From assembly GCF_005250615.1 (NCBI RefSeq), contig NZ_SULM01000005.1:350812-414811 (forward strand): a stretch of 64,000 bases of DNA, in the 5' to 3' direction. Below are positions 31,784 to 41,870 of this stretch, one piece after another; position 1 is the first letter of the stretch, and every line of letters begins with the position of its first letter. This DNA is from Pseudomonas rhizoryzae (GTDB lineage Bacteria; Pseudomonadota; Gammaproteobacteria; Pseudomonadales; Pseudomonadaceae). The translations under genes and the position numbers were made by a program. The notes under the pieces are model-generated. The model saw nothing but the letters and a program-made list of their open reading frames with translations, searched no databases and was not told where the DNA came from.

Positions 31784-33346
31784 ATGTCGTCCGAGGTCAT
31801 CCTCAGCGCGCGAGGTATCGGCAAGACCTATGCGCAGCCGGTGCTCGGCGCCGTGGACCTGGAATTGCGCGCCGGCGAAGTGCTGGCGCTCACCGGGGAG
31901 AACGGCGCTGGCAAGAGCACCCTGTCCAAGATCCTCTGTGGCCTGGTGCAGCCCACCACCGGCGAGCTGAGTTTCCTCGGCCGCCCCTATGCCCCGGGCA
32001 GCCGCCGCGAGGCGGAGGCCCAGGGGGTGCGGATGGTCATGCAGGAACTCAACCTGCTGCCCACCCTCACCGTGGCGGAAAATCTCTTTCTCGATCGCCT
32101 GCCCCGGCGGCTGGGCTGGATCGACCGCCGCCAACTGCGCGAACAGGCGCGGCTGGCGATGGCCCAGGTCGGCCTGGAAGCCATAGACCCGGATACCCCC
32201 ATCGCCGAACTGGGCGTGGGTCACCAGCAAATGGTGGAAATCGCCCGCAACCTGATCGGCGACTGCCGGGTGCTCATTCTCGATGAGCCCACCGCCATGC
32301 TCACCTCCCGCGAGGTGGAGTTGCTGTTCGAGCAGATCGAACGGCTGCGCGCCCGCGGCGTGGCCCTGGTTTACATCTCCCACCGCCTGGAAGAGCTCAA
32401 GCGCATCGCCCAGCAACTGGTGGTGCTGCGTGATGGCCGGCTGGTGGCGGACGCACCCATGGCGCGCTACGACACCGACGAGATCGTCAGCCTCATGGTG
32501 GGCCGCGATCTCGGCGAGCACCTGGACATGGGCGAGCGCCGCTTCGGCCCGCCGTTGCTGGAGGTCAAGGGCCTGACGCGTGCCGACAAGGTGCGCGACG
32601 TCTCCTTCAGCGTCCGCGCCGGAGAAATCTATGGCATCTCCGGCCTGATCGGCGCCGGGCGCACCGAGCTGTTGCGGCTGATCTTTGGAGCCGACCGTGC
32701 CGATTCGGGCACCGTACAGCTGGCTGGCAAGCCTGTAGATCTCGGCTCGCCGACCAAGGTGGTGCGCCAGGGGATCGCCCTGATCACCGAGGATCGCAAG
32801 GGCGAAGGCCTGCTGCTCAGCCAGCCGATCAGCGCCAACCTGGCCCTGGGCAACATGGACAAGGTCGCCCGGCAGGGGCTGGTCAGCAGCACGCGCGAAG
32901 CGGCGCTGGCCGAGCGCCACATCAAGAGCCTGCATATCCGCTGCAACGACGGCGCCCAGCCGGTGGGCGAGCTGTCCGGCGGCAACCAGCAGAAAGTGGT
33001 GATCGGGCGCTGGCTCGAACGCGACTGCCAGGTGCTGCTGTTCGACGAGCCCACGCGCGGTATCGACGTTGGTGCCAAGTTCGAAATCTATGGCCTGCTG
33101 GCCGAATTGACCCGCCAGGGCAAGGCGCTGGTGGTGGTCTCCAGCGACCTGCGCGAGCTGATGCTGATCTGCGACCGCATCGGCGTGCTCTCCGCCGGTC
33201 GCCTGGTGGAGACCTTCGAACGCCATGACTGGGATCAGGAGCGGCTGCTGGCCGCGGCCTTCGCCGGCTATCGCTCCCGCGAAGCCCTGCTGGAAGATCC
33301 TATACCGCCGTTGCAACCTCTTTCTTCTCAGGATGCCCTCCGATGA
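31784..33346 (+). CDS. rbsA: Ribose ABC transporter ATP-binding protein
   Basis: The 520-residue protein contains two nucleotide-binding domains. The first has Walker A GENGAGKSTL and signature-like AELGVGHQQMVEIAR. The second has a degenerate Walker A (ISGLIGAGRTELLR), as usual for sugar transporters, and the signature ELSGGNQQKV. It powers ribose uptake with RbsC and RbsB. It starts 11 bp after rbsB and overlaps rbsC by 4 bases. Confidence 0.94.
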   Translation: MSSEVILSARGIGKTYAQPVLGAVDLELRAGEVLALTGENGAGKSTLSKILCGLVQPTTGELSFLGRPYAPGSRREAEAQGVRMVMQELNLLPTLTVAENLFLDRLPRRLGWIDRRQLREQARLAMAQVGLEAIDPDTPIAELGVGHQQMVEIARNLIGDCRVLILDEPTAMLTSREVELLFEQIERLRARGVALVYISHRLEELKRIAQQLVVLRDGRLVADAPMARYDTDEIVSLMVGRDLGEHLDMGERRFGPPLLEVKGLTRADKVRDVSFSVRAGEIYGISGLIGAGRTELLRLIFGADRADSGTVQLAGKPVDLGSPTKVVRQGIALITEDRKGEGLLLSQPISANLALGNMDKVARQGLVSSTREAALAERHIKSLHIRCNDGAQPVGELSGGNQQKVVIGRWLERDCQVLLFDEPTRGIDVGAKFEIYGLLAELTRQGKALVVVSSDLRELMLICDRIGVLSAGRLVETFERHDWDQERLLAAAFAGYRSREALLEDPIPPLQPLSSQDALR

Positions 33347-34320
33347 GCAGTCTTCCCCTCACCTCTTCCCGGCGCGCCTTCGGCCTGGGCCTGGGTACCT
33401 ACCTGGGCCTGGCCGGCGCCCTCCTGGCCATGATCGTGCTGTTCTCCGTGCTGAGCAGCCATTTCCTGTCGTACAGCACCTTCACCACCCTGGCCAACCA
33501 GATCCCCGATCTCATGGTGCTGGCCACCGGCATGACCCTCATCCTCATCATCGGCGGTATCGACCTGTCGGTGGGTTCGGTGGTGGCCCTGGCCGCCGCC
33601 GTGGTCAGCGTGGCCACCCTGCAATGGGGCTGGGGCATCCTCTCCGCCGCCGCCCTGGGCATGCTCTGCGCGGCCATTACCGGCGGCATTACCGGCAGCG
33701 TGACCGTGGCCTGGCGCATCCCCTCCTTCATCGTCTCCCTGGGCGTGCTGGAGATAGCCCGCGGCGCCGCCTACCAGCTGACCGATTCGCGCACCGCCTA
33801 TATCGGCGACGCCTACGACTGGCTGTCCACGCCCGTCGCCTTCGGCATCTCGCCCTCCTTCGTCCTTGCCCTGCTGGTGATCGTCGTCGCCCAGTTGCTG
33901 TTGACCCGCTCGGTATTCGGCCGCTACCTGATCGCCATCGGCACCAACGAGGAAGCGGTGCGCCTGGCCGGTATCAATCCCAAGCCCTACAAGGTCATCG
34001 TCTTCGCCCTGATGGGCCTCTTGGCGGGTCTCGCCGCCCTGTTCCAGATCTCTCGCCTGGAAGCGGCCGATCCCAATGCCGGCGTCGGCCTGGAGCTGCA
34101 GGTGATCGCCGCCGTGGTGATCGGCGGGACCAGCCTGATGGGCGGCCGTGGCTCGGTGATCAGTACCTTCTTCGGTGTGCTGATCATCTCGGTGCTGGCG
34201 GCTGGCCTGGCGCAGATCGGTGCCAGCGAACCCACCAAGCGCATCATCACCGGCGCGGTGATCGTGGTCGCGGTGATCCTCGACACCTACCGCAGCCAGC
34301 GGGCCAAGCGGAGCGCCTGA
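33343..34320 (+). CDS. rbsC: Ribose ABC transporter permease
   Basis: The 325-residue permease has eight to ten hydrophobic helices with the family signature LILIIGGIDLSVGSVVALAA near residues 65-84, and IAIGTNEEAVRLAGI in the loop contacting the ATPase. Length is normal. Its start overlaps the rbsA stop and its stop overlaps the rbsR start, indicating a tightly coupled operon. Confidence 0.94.
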   Translation: MSSLPLTSSRRAFGLGLGTYLGLAGALLAMIVLFSVLSSHFLSYSTFTTLANQIPDLMVLATGMTLILIIGGIDLSVGSVVALAAAVVSVATLQWGWGILSAAALGMLCAAITGGITGSVTVAWRIPSFIVSLGVLEIARGAAYQLTDSRTAYIGDAYDWLSTPVAFGISPSFVLALLVIVVAQLLLTRSVFGRYLIAIGTNEEAVRLAGINPKPYKVIVFALMGLLAGLAALFQISRLEAADPNAGVGLELQVIAAVVIGGTSLMGGRGSVISTFFGVLIISVLAAGLAQIGASEPTKRIITGAVIVVAVILDTYRSQRAKRSA

Positions 34321-35339
34321 TGGCCACCATCAAGGACGTCGCGGCCCGCGCCGGCATCTCCTACACCACGGTGTCCCACGTGGTGAACAACACCCGCCCG
34401 GTGAGCCCGGGGGTGCGGGAGAAGGTCGAGGCCGCCATCGCCGAACTGGGCTACGTGCCCAGCGGCGTGGCCCGCTCCTTGCGCAGCCAGGCCACCGGTA
34501 CCTTCGGCGTGCTGGTGCCCAATGCGGTCAACCCCTACTTCGCCGAGCTGGCCCGTGGCATCGAGGATCACTGCGAACGCCAGGGCTATAGCGTCATCCT
34601 CTGCAACTCCGATGACGATGCCGAGAAGCAGCTGCGCTATCTGCGCGTGCTCAGGGAACGGCGCATCGACGGCCTGGTGGTCGCCACCGTCGATGGCGAT
34701 CCGCGCTTCGCCGAGGCGCTGGCGGGCCTGCGCATCCCGCTGGTGCTGGTGGACCGGCCGCTGGAAGGTGTCCAGGCCGGGCACATCCGCATCGATCACC
34801 ACCAGGGCGGCCTGCTCGCCACCCGGCACCTGCTGGAGCTGGGCCATCGCCGGATCGCCTGTATCGGCGGCCCGGCCGACTCGCCCGTGGTCCGCGAGCG
34901 GGTGACCGGTTACCAGCAGGCCCTGGCCGAAGCGGATGTCGCTCCCGGTCCCGTCCGCCACTGCCCCTTCACCGCCGCGGCTGGCCATGCCGCGGCGCGT
35001 GAGCTGCTGGCCCAGCCGGATCGCCCGACCGCGATCTTCGCCGGCAACGACACCATCGCCCTGGGCGTGCTGCGCGCCGCCGCCGAAGCCGGTCTCGCGG
35101 TACCTGGCCAGCTATCGGTGGTGGGCTTCGACGACATCGAACTCAGTCGCTATCTCTATCCGGCGCTCACCACCATCGGCCAGTCGATCCGCGACCTGGG
35201 CGAACGCGCGGCCCAGTTGCTGCTGGCCCGCCGCGAGGCGGTGGACGGCCCCTCCACCCACGACATCGCCGTACCCCGGCTGGTGCTGCGCGAATCCACC
35301 GCGGCGCCTTCTGCTCTGGAGATTTCCCATGCACCCTGA
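34320..35339 (+). CDS. rbsR: LacI-family ribose operon repressor
   Basis: The 339-residue regulator begins with a LacI helix-turn-helix (ATIKDVAARAGISYTTVSHV) and hinge (SGVARSLRS), followed by a sugar-binding domain. It probably represses the operon by binding the CGCAAACGTTTGCG palindrome before rbsB and is released by ribose. It starts within the rbsC stop and overlaps rbsK by 11 bases; rbsR inside the operon is the Pseudomonas arrangement. Confidence 0.92.
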   Translation: MATIKDVAARAGISYTTVSHVVNNTRPVSPGVREKVEAAIAELGYVPSGVARSLRSQATGTFGVLVPNAVNPYFAELARGIEDHCERQGYSVILCNSDDDAEKQLRYLRVLRERRIDGLVVATVDGDPRFAEALAGLRIPLVLVDRPLEGVQAGHIRIDHHQGGLLATRHLLELGHRRIACIGGPADSPVVRERVTGYQQALAEADVAPGPVRHCPFTAAAGHAAARELLAQPDRPTAIFAGNDTIALGVLRAAAEAGLAVPGQLSVVGFDDIELSRYLYPALTTIGQSIRDLGERAAQLLLARREAVDGPSTHDIAVPRLVLRESTAAPSALEISHAP

Positions 35340-36237
35340 CGTCATCGTCATCGGCAGCCTCAACATGGACCTGGTGGTGCGCGCCCCGCGCCTGCCCAAG
35401 GGCGGCGAAACCCTCGCCGGCCATAGCTTCGCCACCGCGCCCGGCGGCAAGGGCGCCAATCAAGCGGTAGCCGCCGCGCGCCTGGGCGCCACGGTCGCCA
35501 TGATCGGTTGCGTCGGCGCCGATCCCTATGGCGATTTCCTCACCCGTAGCCTGGTCCAGGAAGGCATCGACTGCCGGGGCGTCTCGGTGGCGGCCGAGGT
35601 GCCGACCGGGATCGCCTCCATCCTGGTGGACGCTGAGGGCCAGAACGCCATCGTCATCGTCGCCGGTGGCAACGGCGAGCTGTCCGCCGCACACCTACAG
35701 GCGCAGGAGTCGCTGCTGGCGGAGGCGAAGATCGTCATCGCCCAGCTGGAAGTGCCGCTGGAAACCGTGGGCGACGCCCTGGCCCGCGCCCACGCCCTGG
35801 GCAAGACGGTGATCCTCAATCCGGCACCCGCCACCGGGCCCTTGCCGGCCGAGTGGTACGCCCATATCGACTACCTGGTACCCAACGAAAGCGAAGCCAG
35901 TCTGCTCACCGGGCTGCCGGTAGGGAATCTGCAAGAGGCCGAAGCCGCCGCCCGCCAACTGATCGCCGCCGGCGCCCGCCAGGTGTTGCTGACCCTCGGC
36001 GGCCAGGGCCTGTTGCAGGTCACCGCCGACAGTTGCCGTCATCACCCGGCCACCCCGGTCAAGGCGGTGGACACCACCGCCGCCGGTGATACCTTCCTCG
36101 GCGGTTTCGCCGCCGGCCTCGCGGAAGGCCTGGACGTGGAAGCAGCCATCGCCCTCGGCCAGCAGGCCGCCGCCATCGCCGTCACCCGCCCGGGTGCCCA
36201 GCCCTCCATCCCCACCCGCCGGGAGCTCACTCGATGA
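35329..36237 (+). CDS. rbsK: Ribokinase
   Basis: The 302-residue PfkB-family kinase phosphorylates ribose to ribose 5-phosphate. The first signature is [15 protein letters not shown] (residues 41-55). The second, near the C-terminus, is [17 protein letters not shown] with the catalytic Asp in AAGD. NAPATGP-like [10 protein letters not shown] and [12 protein letters not shown] are also typical. ATG 35329 lies within the 3' end of rbsR; a GGAG precedes it. Confidence 0.94.
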   Translation: MHPDVIVIGSLNMDLVVRAPRLPKGGETLAGHSFATAPGGKGANQAVAAARLGATVAMIGCVGADPYGDFLTRSLVQEGIDCRGVSVAAEVPTGIASILVDAEGQNAIVIVAGGNGELSAAHLQAQESLLAEAKIVIAQLEVPLETVGDALARAHALGKTVILNPAPATGPLPAEWYAHIDYLVPNESEASLLTGLPVGNLQEAEAAARQLIAAGARQVLLTLGGQGLLQVTADSCRHHPATPVKAVDTTAAGDTFLGGFAAGLAEGLDVEAAIALGQQAAAIAVTRPGAQPSIPTRRELTR

Positions 36238-36638
36238 AAAAGACGTCCCTGCTGAATATCGCCCTGTCCCAGGCCGTCGCCAGCCTCGGCCATGGTGATC
36301 TGGTGGTCATCGGCGACGCCGGCATGCCGGTCCCAGCCGGCACGCCCCTGGTCGATCTGGCCGTCACCCCCGGGATTCCCGACTTCCACAGTGTGCTGCG
36401 CGCCCTGCTCAGCGAGATGCAGGTGGAAAGCCATCTGCTCGCCGAGGAAACCCTCGCCGTGCAGCCACCGGCCCTGGCCGAGCTGGAACGCCTGACCGCC
36501 GACGGCGCCCTGGGTGAACGCCGGTTGGTCTCCCACGAAGAACTCAAGACCCTGTGTCGCCAGGCCCGGGTACAGATCCGCACCGGGGAGTGCCAGCCCT
36601 ATACCAATCTGATCCTGGTGGCGGGCGTCACCTTCTAG
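36234..36638 (+). CDS. rbsD: D-ribose pyranase
   Basis: This 134-residue enzyme interconverts beta-pyranose and furanose forms of ribose, supplying the furanose to ribokinase. [15 protein letters not shown] (residues 20-34) and the catalytic-site segment [18 protein letters not shown] at the C-terminus match RbsD. The start overlaps the rbsK stop. Its TAG stop lies in the end of the inverted-repeat element that follows. Confidence 0.93.
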   Translation: MKKTSLLNIALSQAVASLGHGDLVVIGDAGMPVPAGTPLVDLAVTPGIPDFHSVLRALLSEMQVESHLLAEETLAVQPPALAELERLTADGALGERRLVSHEELKTLCRQARVQIRTGECQPYTNLILVAGVTF

Positions 36639-36857
36639 GCTCTGTACGAAAAATGCCTGCGCATCGGTGATGCTTCGTTGAAAAAGGCCTGGATCGCCAG
36701 CCCCACCTAGGCGGCCCCGTCGGAATGCTCATTTACCATTCGTAAACTCGTTCGCGAGCCCGGTCGAGCGCGAGTCCGATCCGCTTCCTCAGCCTTTTTC
36801 GCGGGGCCGCCTAGGCCTCGCCTGACCTTCGCTCGGCGACTTTTCGTACAGAGCCTA
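36636..36857. mobile_element. Non-autonomous transposon-like element (MITE) with 17-bp TIRs
   Basis: The termini TAGGCTCTGTACGAAAA (36636-36652) and TTTTCGTACAGAGCCTA (36841-36857) are perfect inverted repeats bounded by TA. Inside, CCTAGGCGGCCCCG (36706-36719) and CGGGGCCGCCTAGG (36802-36815) form a second perfect inverted pair. There is no coding capacity. Each end supplies the TAG stop of the adjacent convergent gene. It may be a MITE or a deletion derivative of an insertion sequence. Confidence 0.72.
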
Positions 36858-39725
36858 ATCACTCCCCGCCAGCAGTCGCCGAGTCGCCGGCAGATCCAGC
36901 GGCCGCGCGAAGTGATAGCCCTGGGCATGGCGCGCGCCCATGTCCTTGAGCAGTTGCAGCGCCTGGGCGTCCTCGACGCCCTCGGCGACCACATCCAGCC
37001 CCAGGGATTCGGCCATGCGCACGATGGCCCGGACGATGGCGGCGCTGCGGGTGCTCTCGGCCAGGCGCAAGACGAACGACTTGTCGATCTTGAGCCCGCG
37101 AAAGCGATATTCGTGGACGTAACCCAGCGACGAGAAGCCCGCGCCGAAATCATCCAGCACCACCGAGACGCCCTGGCGATCCAGGGCTTCCATCGTCGCC
37201 TTGGCCCGTTCCGGTTCGGCGACCAATGCCCCCTCGGTCAATTCCAGGCAGATCCGCGACGGCGCCACGCCATGGGCCGCCAGGATGGTCAGCACCTCAT
37301 CGGCGAATTCCGGCCGCACGATGCTGTAGCTGGAGCAGTTGACGTGCACCACGGGCCACCCGGCCTGGGCCGGCTCGGCCAGGATGGCGGCGATCCGCGT
37401 CAGCATGTAGGTGTCCAGCCGTCCGATCAGCCGCAGGCCCTCCACTTCCGGCAGGAAGGCGCCTGGCGCCAGGACACTGCCGTCTGGCTGCCGCCAGCGA
37501 ACCAGGGCTTCCAGCGCGACGATCCTGCCCGTCAGCACCTCGACGATCGGCTGGAAGAACGGCTCCAGTTCCCTGCCGTCCTTCAGCGCCTTGCGCAGCG
37601 AGCCTTCCCGTAGCACCTGGTCGCATACCACCTGGCGCAATTCCTGGTTGAACACCGCGAAGTTGTCGCGGCCACCCTGCTTGACCTGATACATGGCCGT
37701 GTCGGCATCGCGCAGCAGATCGTCCGGCTGGTGGTGCAGACTCGGATCGGCGACGACGATGCCGATGCTGCAGGAGGCAAATAGGCTGTGATCCTCGATC
37801 ACCAAAGGCCGGTCGAAGGCTTCGATGACGCGCTGGGCGATGGCCACCGGTGACTCCAGCCCACCACCGGGCACCAGGATGGCGAATTCATCCCCGCCCA
37901 GACGCGCCAGCAGGTCGCACTCCCGCAGGCAGCCGGACAGCCGTGCCGCAGCGGCAACCAGCAATCGATCACCGAAGGGGTGGCCGAATTGATCGTTGAC
38001 CCGCTTGAAGCGATCCAGGTCGAGAAACATGACGGCGAGCCCGGCATCGCCATCCGCCAGCGCGGACCAGAGTTCGCCGAGGCGCTGCTGGAAGAAGCTG
38101 CGATTGGGCAGGCGGGTCAGGGCGTCATGATTGTTTTCGTACAGCAGCCGGGCATTGGCTTCGTCCAGCGCCTTGGTTCTTTCCTGAACCCGCACCTCCA
38201 GGGCCTGGCGCGATTGCTCAACCGCCTCGGCCGCAGTGCGCCGCGACAGCGCGGTATCGATATGCCGGGAGACAAAGGTCAGTAGCTCCTGATCCCGCGG
38301 GCTGTAGCAGACGTCCTCACGATAGCTCTGCACCGCCAACACGCCCCTGACGTGCGTACCGTCGTAGAGCGGCACACCCAACCAGGAGAAGGCCTCGGGC
38401 GTCCCCTCGACCGGCGTGATCTCGCCCTGCCTGATGAGCTGGTGCGCGCGCTCGCGATCGATGATGCAGGGCCGGCGCTGGCGGATGGTGTACTCGGTGT
38501 AGCCGCGGGTCCGGCGCCGCTTGTTCGGCGCCACCTTGCGGCGCTCATCGACGAAGTAAGGAAAACTCACCTCGCCGGAGGCATCGTCGTAGAGTGCGAT
38601 GTAGAAATTCCGCGCATAGAGCAATTCACCGACGACCCGGTGCAAGCCACCCAGCAGATCGGGCATGTCGGCGCTGGCACTGGACAACTCGGCGATGCGA
38701 AACAGCGCCGCCTGCAATTGCTCGGCCCGCTCCCGTTCGGCGATCTGCTCGCGCAGTCGGGTATTGAGCTCGGAGAGCTCCTGGGTGCGCTGGCTGACGG
38801 TCGCTTCCAGATCTTCCCGTCGCAGGATGCGATCCAGCGCCATGGCCACATCGCGGGCGATGACTTGGAACAACGCCTGATCTTCGCTGCCGTAGCGCCG
38901 CTCGCGTTCGTACACCTGCAGGCTGAGCACCCCAAAGGTACGGTCGGTACCATCCTTGAGCGGTATGCCCATCCAGAACTCGGGTACGCTGCCCTGGCAA
39001 TAGTAGGGTCCCGCGACCAAGGCGGCCTCGATGGCTTCCTTGGACAACAGCAGCGGCTCACCCTGCAGCAGCACATGGGCAGTCAGGCTCGGACGCGCGC
39101 GATCCAGGAGTTCGAAGGAGCCTGGCTCGGGCGGACTCTCGTCGCGTTGGTCGAAATAATAGGGATAGTGGATTCGCTCGAAATCCGGGTCCGACAGGGC
39201 CAGACAGAGGTTTTCGGCATCGATCAGGGTCACCAGCAGCTCATGGGTCCGCTGCATGAACAGCTGGCGATCCACCGTCGAACTCGCCAGGTAGGTGATG
39301 TCATAGAGCACCTGCTGGATGGCTTGCACCCGCTGCAGCTGTAAACCTTGCAGCACGAAGCCGAAGCGTAGCGCCAAGGCGGCGAAGTCGGTGTGTTCAT
39401 CGGACCTGGCGAGCAACCAGCCGAGTGCGCCAGGGCCGAGACCAGTGGGGTAGCAGGTAACCGCGGCCTGATCGCACCAGACCGCCAGTCCATCGTCATC
39501 GAGTAGCAGCGGCCAGCCGGTCGCCTGGTTACCCTGGGCGATCCGGCACCAACTACCCCGACGCTGGTACCAGGCCCAATCGGCTTCGGCGGCAACCTCG
39601 CGTAATTGCGCGATGACCTGATCCGCGTTCAGCCCCGGCACATTCGGATCCGGCCAGGGCAAGGGCTGGGGTCGCGCTCGATCAGCCAAGTCTGAACCTG
39701 GCGTGTGCTCCTCAGGCACCTTCAT
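36855..39725 (-). CDS. GAF-GGDEF-EAL cyclic-di-GMP signalling protein
   Basis: This 956-residue cytoplasmic protein has two GAF-like sensor regions (about residues 145-300 and 345-495), a coiled coil (500-530), a GGDEF domain with an intact active site and inhibitory RxxD site (RECDLLARLGGDEFA), and an EAL domain. The EAL residues are present: EALVRW, LELTEG, DDFGAGFSSLG, KIDKSF, EGVED and QGYHFARPL. It could both make and degrade cyclic di-GMP under control of a GAF ligand. No membrane segment is seen. Convergent with rbsD; the stop is inside the MITE end. Confidence 0.9.
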   Translation of the reverse strand: MKVPEEHTPGSDLADRARPQPLPWPDPNVPGLNADQVIAQLREVAAEADWAWYQRRGSWCRIAQGNQATGWPLLLDDDGLAVWCDQAAVTCYPTGLGPGALGWLLARSDEHTDFAALALRFGFVLQGLQLQRVQAIQQVLYDITYLASSTVDRQLFMQRTHELLVTLIDAENLCLALSDPDFERIHYPYYFDQRDESPPEPGSFELLDRARPSLTAHVLLQGEPLLLSKEAIEAALVAGPYYCQGSVPEFWMGIPLKDGTDRTFGVLSLQVYERERRYGSEDQALFQVIARDVAMALDRILRREDLEATVSQRTQELSELNTRLREQIAERERAEQLQAALFRIAELSSASADMPDLLGGLHRVVGELLYARNFYIALYDDASGEVSFPYFVDERRKVAPNKRRRTRGYTEYTIRQRRPCIIDRERAHQLIRQGEITPVEGTPEAFSWLGVPLYDGTHVRGVLAVQSYREDVCYSPRDQELLTFVSRHIDTALSRRTAAEAVEQSRQALEVRVQERTKALDEANARLLYENNHDALTRLPNRSFFQQRLGELWSALADGDAGLAVMFLDLDRFKRVNDQFGHPFGDRLLVAAAARLSGCLRECDLLARLGGDEFAILVPGGGLESPVAIAQRVIEAFDRPLVIEDHSLFASCSIGIVVADPSLHHQPDDLLRDADTAMYQVKQGGRDNFAVFNQELRQVVCDQVLREGSLRKALKDGRELEPFFQPIVEVLTGRIVALEALVRWRQPDGSVLAPGAFLPEVEGLRLIGRLDTYMLTRIAAILAEPAQAGWPVVHVNCSSYSIVRPEFADEVLTILAAHGVAPSRICLELTEGALVAEPERAKATMEALDRQGVSVVLDDFGAGFSSLGYVHEYRFRGLKIDKSFVLRLAESTRSAAIVRAIVRMAESLGLDVVAEGVEDAQALQLLKDMGARHAQGYHFARPLDLPATRRLLAGSD

Positions 39726-40077
39726 GCTGACTCCTTCCCATGCATCTTTTCAATCGTGACACAAATACCCCAGGCCCTACCAAGCAGAGGGTAAACGGTT
39801 CACTTGGCCGGTCGAACGGTAAACATATGACTATATTGGGCATGTGCCTGGGACAAGCCTTGTACAGCCAGAGCCTGCCTGTCCAAGAATTGTCCAGGCC
39901 AGACGCCCAGCTGCCGCTGGGGTTGTAGAACAAATCCCGGCAGTCGTCCCCACCGATCCGAAAGCCCTCCGCCGCGCGAATCTCTCGCTCACTGCAGCCC
40001 ACTAATAATCAGACATAACGCAGTGTGACGACGCCTATCAGCGGATCGCCACCTCTTTCCCCATCAGGAGTTCTGCC
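39726..40077. other. Intergenic region upstream of the yciF-like gene
   Basis: About 350 bases separate two divergent genes. It is less GC-rich near 39,750-39,850. I see no hairpin terminator or operator that I can defend; promoters for both genes must lie here. Confidence 0.4.
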
Positions 40078-40590
40078 GTGACCGCCTCCAAAAAAGACAA
40101 CCTTATCGATTGGCTTCGCGATGCCCATGGCATGGAAGAACAGGCCGAGAAAATGCTCTCCGCCCAGTCCGCTCGCCTGGAGCATTACCCGCAGCTGCGT
40201 CAACGCATCGAGCAGCACATCAAGGAGACCCAGGAACAGCGGCAGGTGATCGAAGGTTGCCTGAGTCGTCTTGGCAGCAGTCCGTCCACCCTGAAGGACA
40301 TGGGCGGCAAGTTGATGGCGCTGGGTCAGGCCATCGGTGGCGCACCGATGAGCGATGAAGTCATCAAGGGCGCCATCAGTGGCTATGTCTTCGAGAACAT
40401 CGAGATCGCCACCTACACCGTGATCATCGCCGCCGCCGCCGACCTCGGTGATCGCGAAACGCAGCAGGCCTGCGAACGCATCCTCGAACAGGAGAAGGCC
40501 ATGGCGGCCTGGTTGCTCAATGACCTGCCCGCCACCACCCGAGCCTTCCTGGAGCGCTCCGCGGACCCCGACCTGACCGCGAAGCGCTGA
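40078..40590 (+). CDS. YciF-type ferritin-like protein (DUF892)
   Basis: The 170-residue four-helix protein carries DNLIDWLRDAHGMEEQAEKM at the N-terminus, a helix with EHYPQLRQRIEQHIKETQEQ and ENIEIATYTVIIAAA further on, giving Glu/His metal ligands of the ferritin-like fold. YciF proteins are stress-induced and bind a di-metal centre. It starts at GTG 40078 behind GGAG and is followed after 39 bp by manganese catalase, a common pairing in stress operons. Confidence 0.85.
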   Translation: MTASKKDNLIDWLRDAHGMEEQAEKMLSAQSARLEHYPQLRQRIEQHIKETQEQRQVIEGCLSRLGSSPSTLKDMGGKLMALGQAIGGAPMSDEVIKGAISGYVFENIEIATYTVIIAAAADLGDRETQQACERILEQEKAMAAWLLNDLPATTRAFLERSADPDLTAKR

Positions 40591-40629
40591 TAACACCGTG
40601 ATTTACCGTGACTAGCCCCTGGAGGTTAC

Positions 40630-41529
40630 ATGTTCGTCCATAACAAGCGACTGCAATACACCGTGCGCGTGTCCGAACCCAATCCTGGCCTCGCCAACCT
40701 GATGCTGGAACAATTCGGCGGTCCCCAAGGCGAACTCGCCGCCGCCATGCGCTACTTCACCCAGGCGATAGCCGAGCTCGACCCGGGTCGCAAGGACATG
40801 CTGTTCGACATCGCCACCGAAGAACTCAGCCACCTGGAAATCATCGGCTCGCTGATCGCCATGCTGAACAAGGGCGCCAAGGGCGACCTGGCGGAAAAGA
40901 CCCAGCAGGAGGCGGACATGTATCGCTCCCTCACCGGAGCCGGCAACGATTCCCATGTCACCCAGATCCTCTATGGCGGTGGCCCGGCCCTGGTCAACTC
41001 GGCGGGGGTACCCTGGACCGCGGCCTACATCGATACCATCGGTGAACCCACCATCGACCTGAGATCCAACATCGCCGCTGAAGCGCGGGCCAAGATCGTC
41101 TATGAGCGGCTGATCAACGTTACCGATGATCCGGGCATCCAGGACACCCTGAGCTTCCTGATGACCCGCGAGATCGCCCACCAGAAGTCGTTCGAAAACG
41201 CGCTGCATTCGATCCAGCCCAACTTCCCCCAGGGCAAGATCCCGCCGCGTCCGGAGTTCGCCAGCGTCTACTACAATATGTCGCAAGGCGAAGGCGACCT
41301 GCGTGGCCCCTGGAACCAGGGCCAGGACTGGGAATATGTCGAGCAGCCCGGCCCGGCAGTGGATGGTGGCGATGGCCTGCCGGCGGTCACGCTACCGGCG
41401 TCACAGGCCAAGGCGGTGGAGCAACTCGCCACCCGGACCCTATCGGATCCAAGCGCCGCACCGGTAACCGGTGCCGACCTGGGTGCGGGTCTGGCCAAGA
41501 AACTCGACAAGAACCGTCTGGAAGAGTGA
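40630..41529 (+). CDS. Manganese catalase
   Basis: This 299-residue non-haem catalase dismutates hydrogen peroxide at a di-manganese centre. Ligand segments are visible: GGPQGELAAAMRYFTQ, FDIATEELSHLEIIG, AAEARAKIVYERL and MTREIAHQKSFENAL. The C-terminal 40 residues are a disordered Lys/Ala tail. GGAGG precedes ATG 40630. Together with the YciF-like gene it suggests a peroxide or stationary-phase stress unit. Confidence 0.93.
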   Translation: MFVHNKRLQYTVRVSEPNPGLANLMLEQFGGPQGELAAAMRYFTQAIAELDPGRKDMLFDIATEELSHLEIIGSLIAMLNKGAKGDLAEKTQQEADMYRSLTGAGNDSHVTQILYGGGPALVNSAGVPWTAAYIDTIGEPTIDLRSNIAAEARAKIVYERLINVTDDPGIQDTLSFLMTREIAHQKSFENALHSIQPNFPQGKIPPRPEFASVYYNMSQGEGDLRGPWNQGQDWEYVEQPGPAVDGGDGLPAVTLPASQAKAVEQLATRTLSDPSAAPVTGADLGAGLAKKLDKNRLEE

Positions 41530-41678
41530 TTCCCTTCGACGGCGCCGTTCGCGGCGTCGTCGACTACCCCGCCGCCCGCCCTACCTTTCGTCGGACAACT
41601 AGCTAGCACTTGCCACCCCCACGAACCTGGCCAATAGCCATCGGTCCTACTGGCTGCATCGCAGTAGGGGAAACCTTG

Positions 41679-41768
41679 ATGGAAGATTATTTGCTGGCCT
41701 TCGCCATGGTCGTTCTGACCGCCCTGTTCATAGGTCTCACTACCGTCGGTCTGGTGGAATTCGCCTAA
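41679..41768 (+). CDS. Small single-span membrane peptide (29 aa)
   Basis: An ATG at 41679 opens a 29-residue frame beginning MEDYLLAFAMVV and continuing as one hydrophobic helix to VGLVEFA. AGGGG is about 11 bases upstream. It is isolated between manganese catalase and a secreted protein gene. The composition strongly suggests a membrane micro-protein, but I recognise no family. Confidence 0.5.
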   Translation: MEDYLLAFAMVVLTALFIGLTTVGLVEFA

Positions 41769-41870
41769 TGGCGTTTTGCCCCCTCTTGCGCTGAACATTC
41801 GCACAAAGGCGCAGTCTGCCGCTGTGCATTGATGCCATCACGTTGCACCGACGTAGTCAGGGACGCCACC

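Noticed and set aside
31652..33316. Long open frame antisense to rbsA
   Set aside because: The sense strand is a canonical ribose ATPase in an intact operon.
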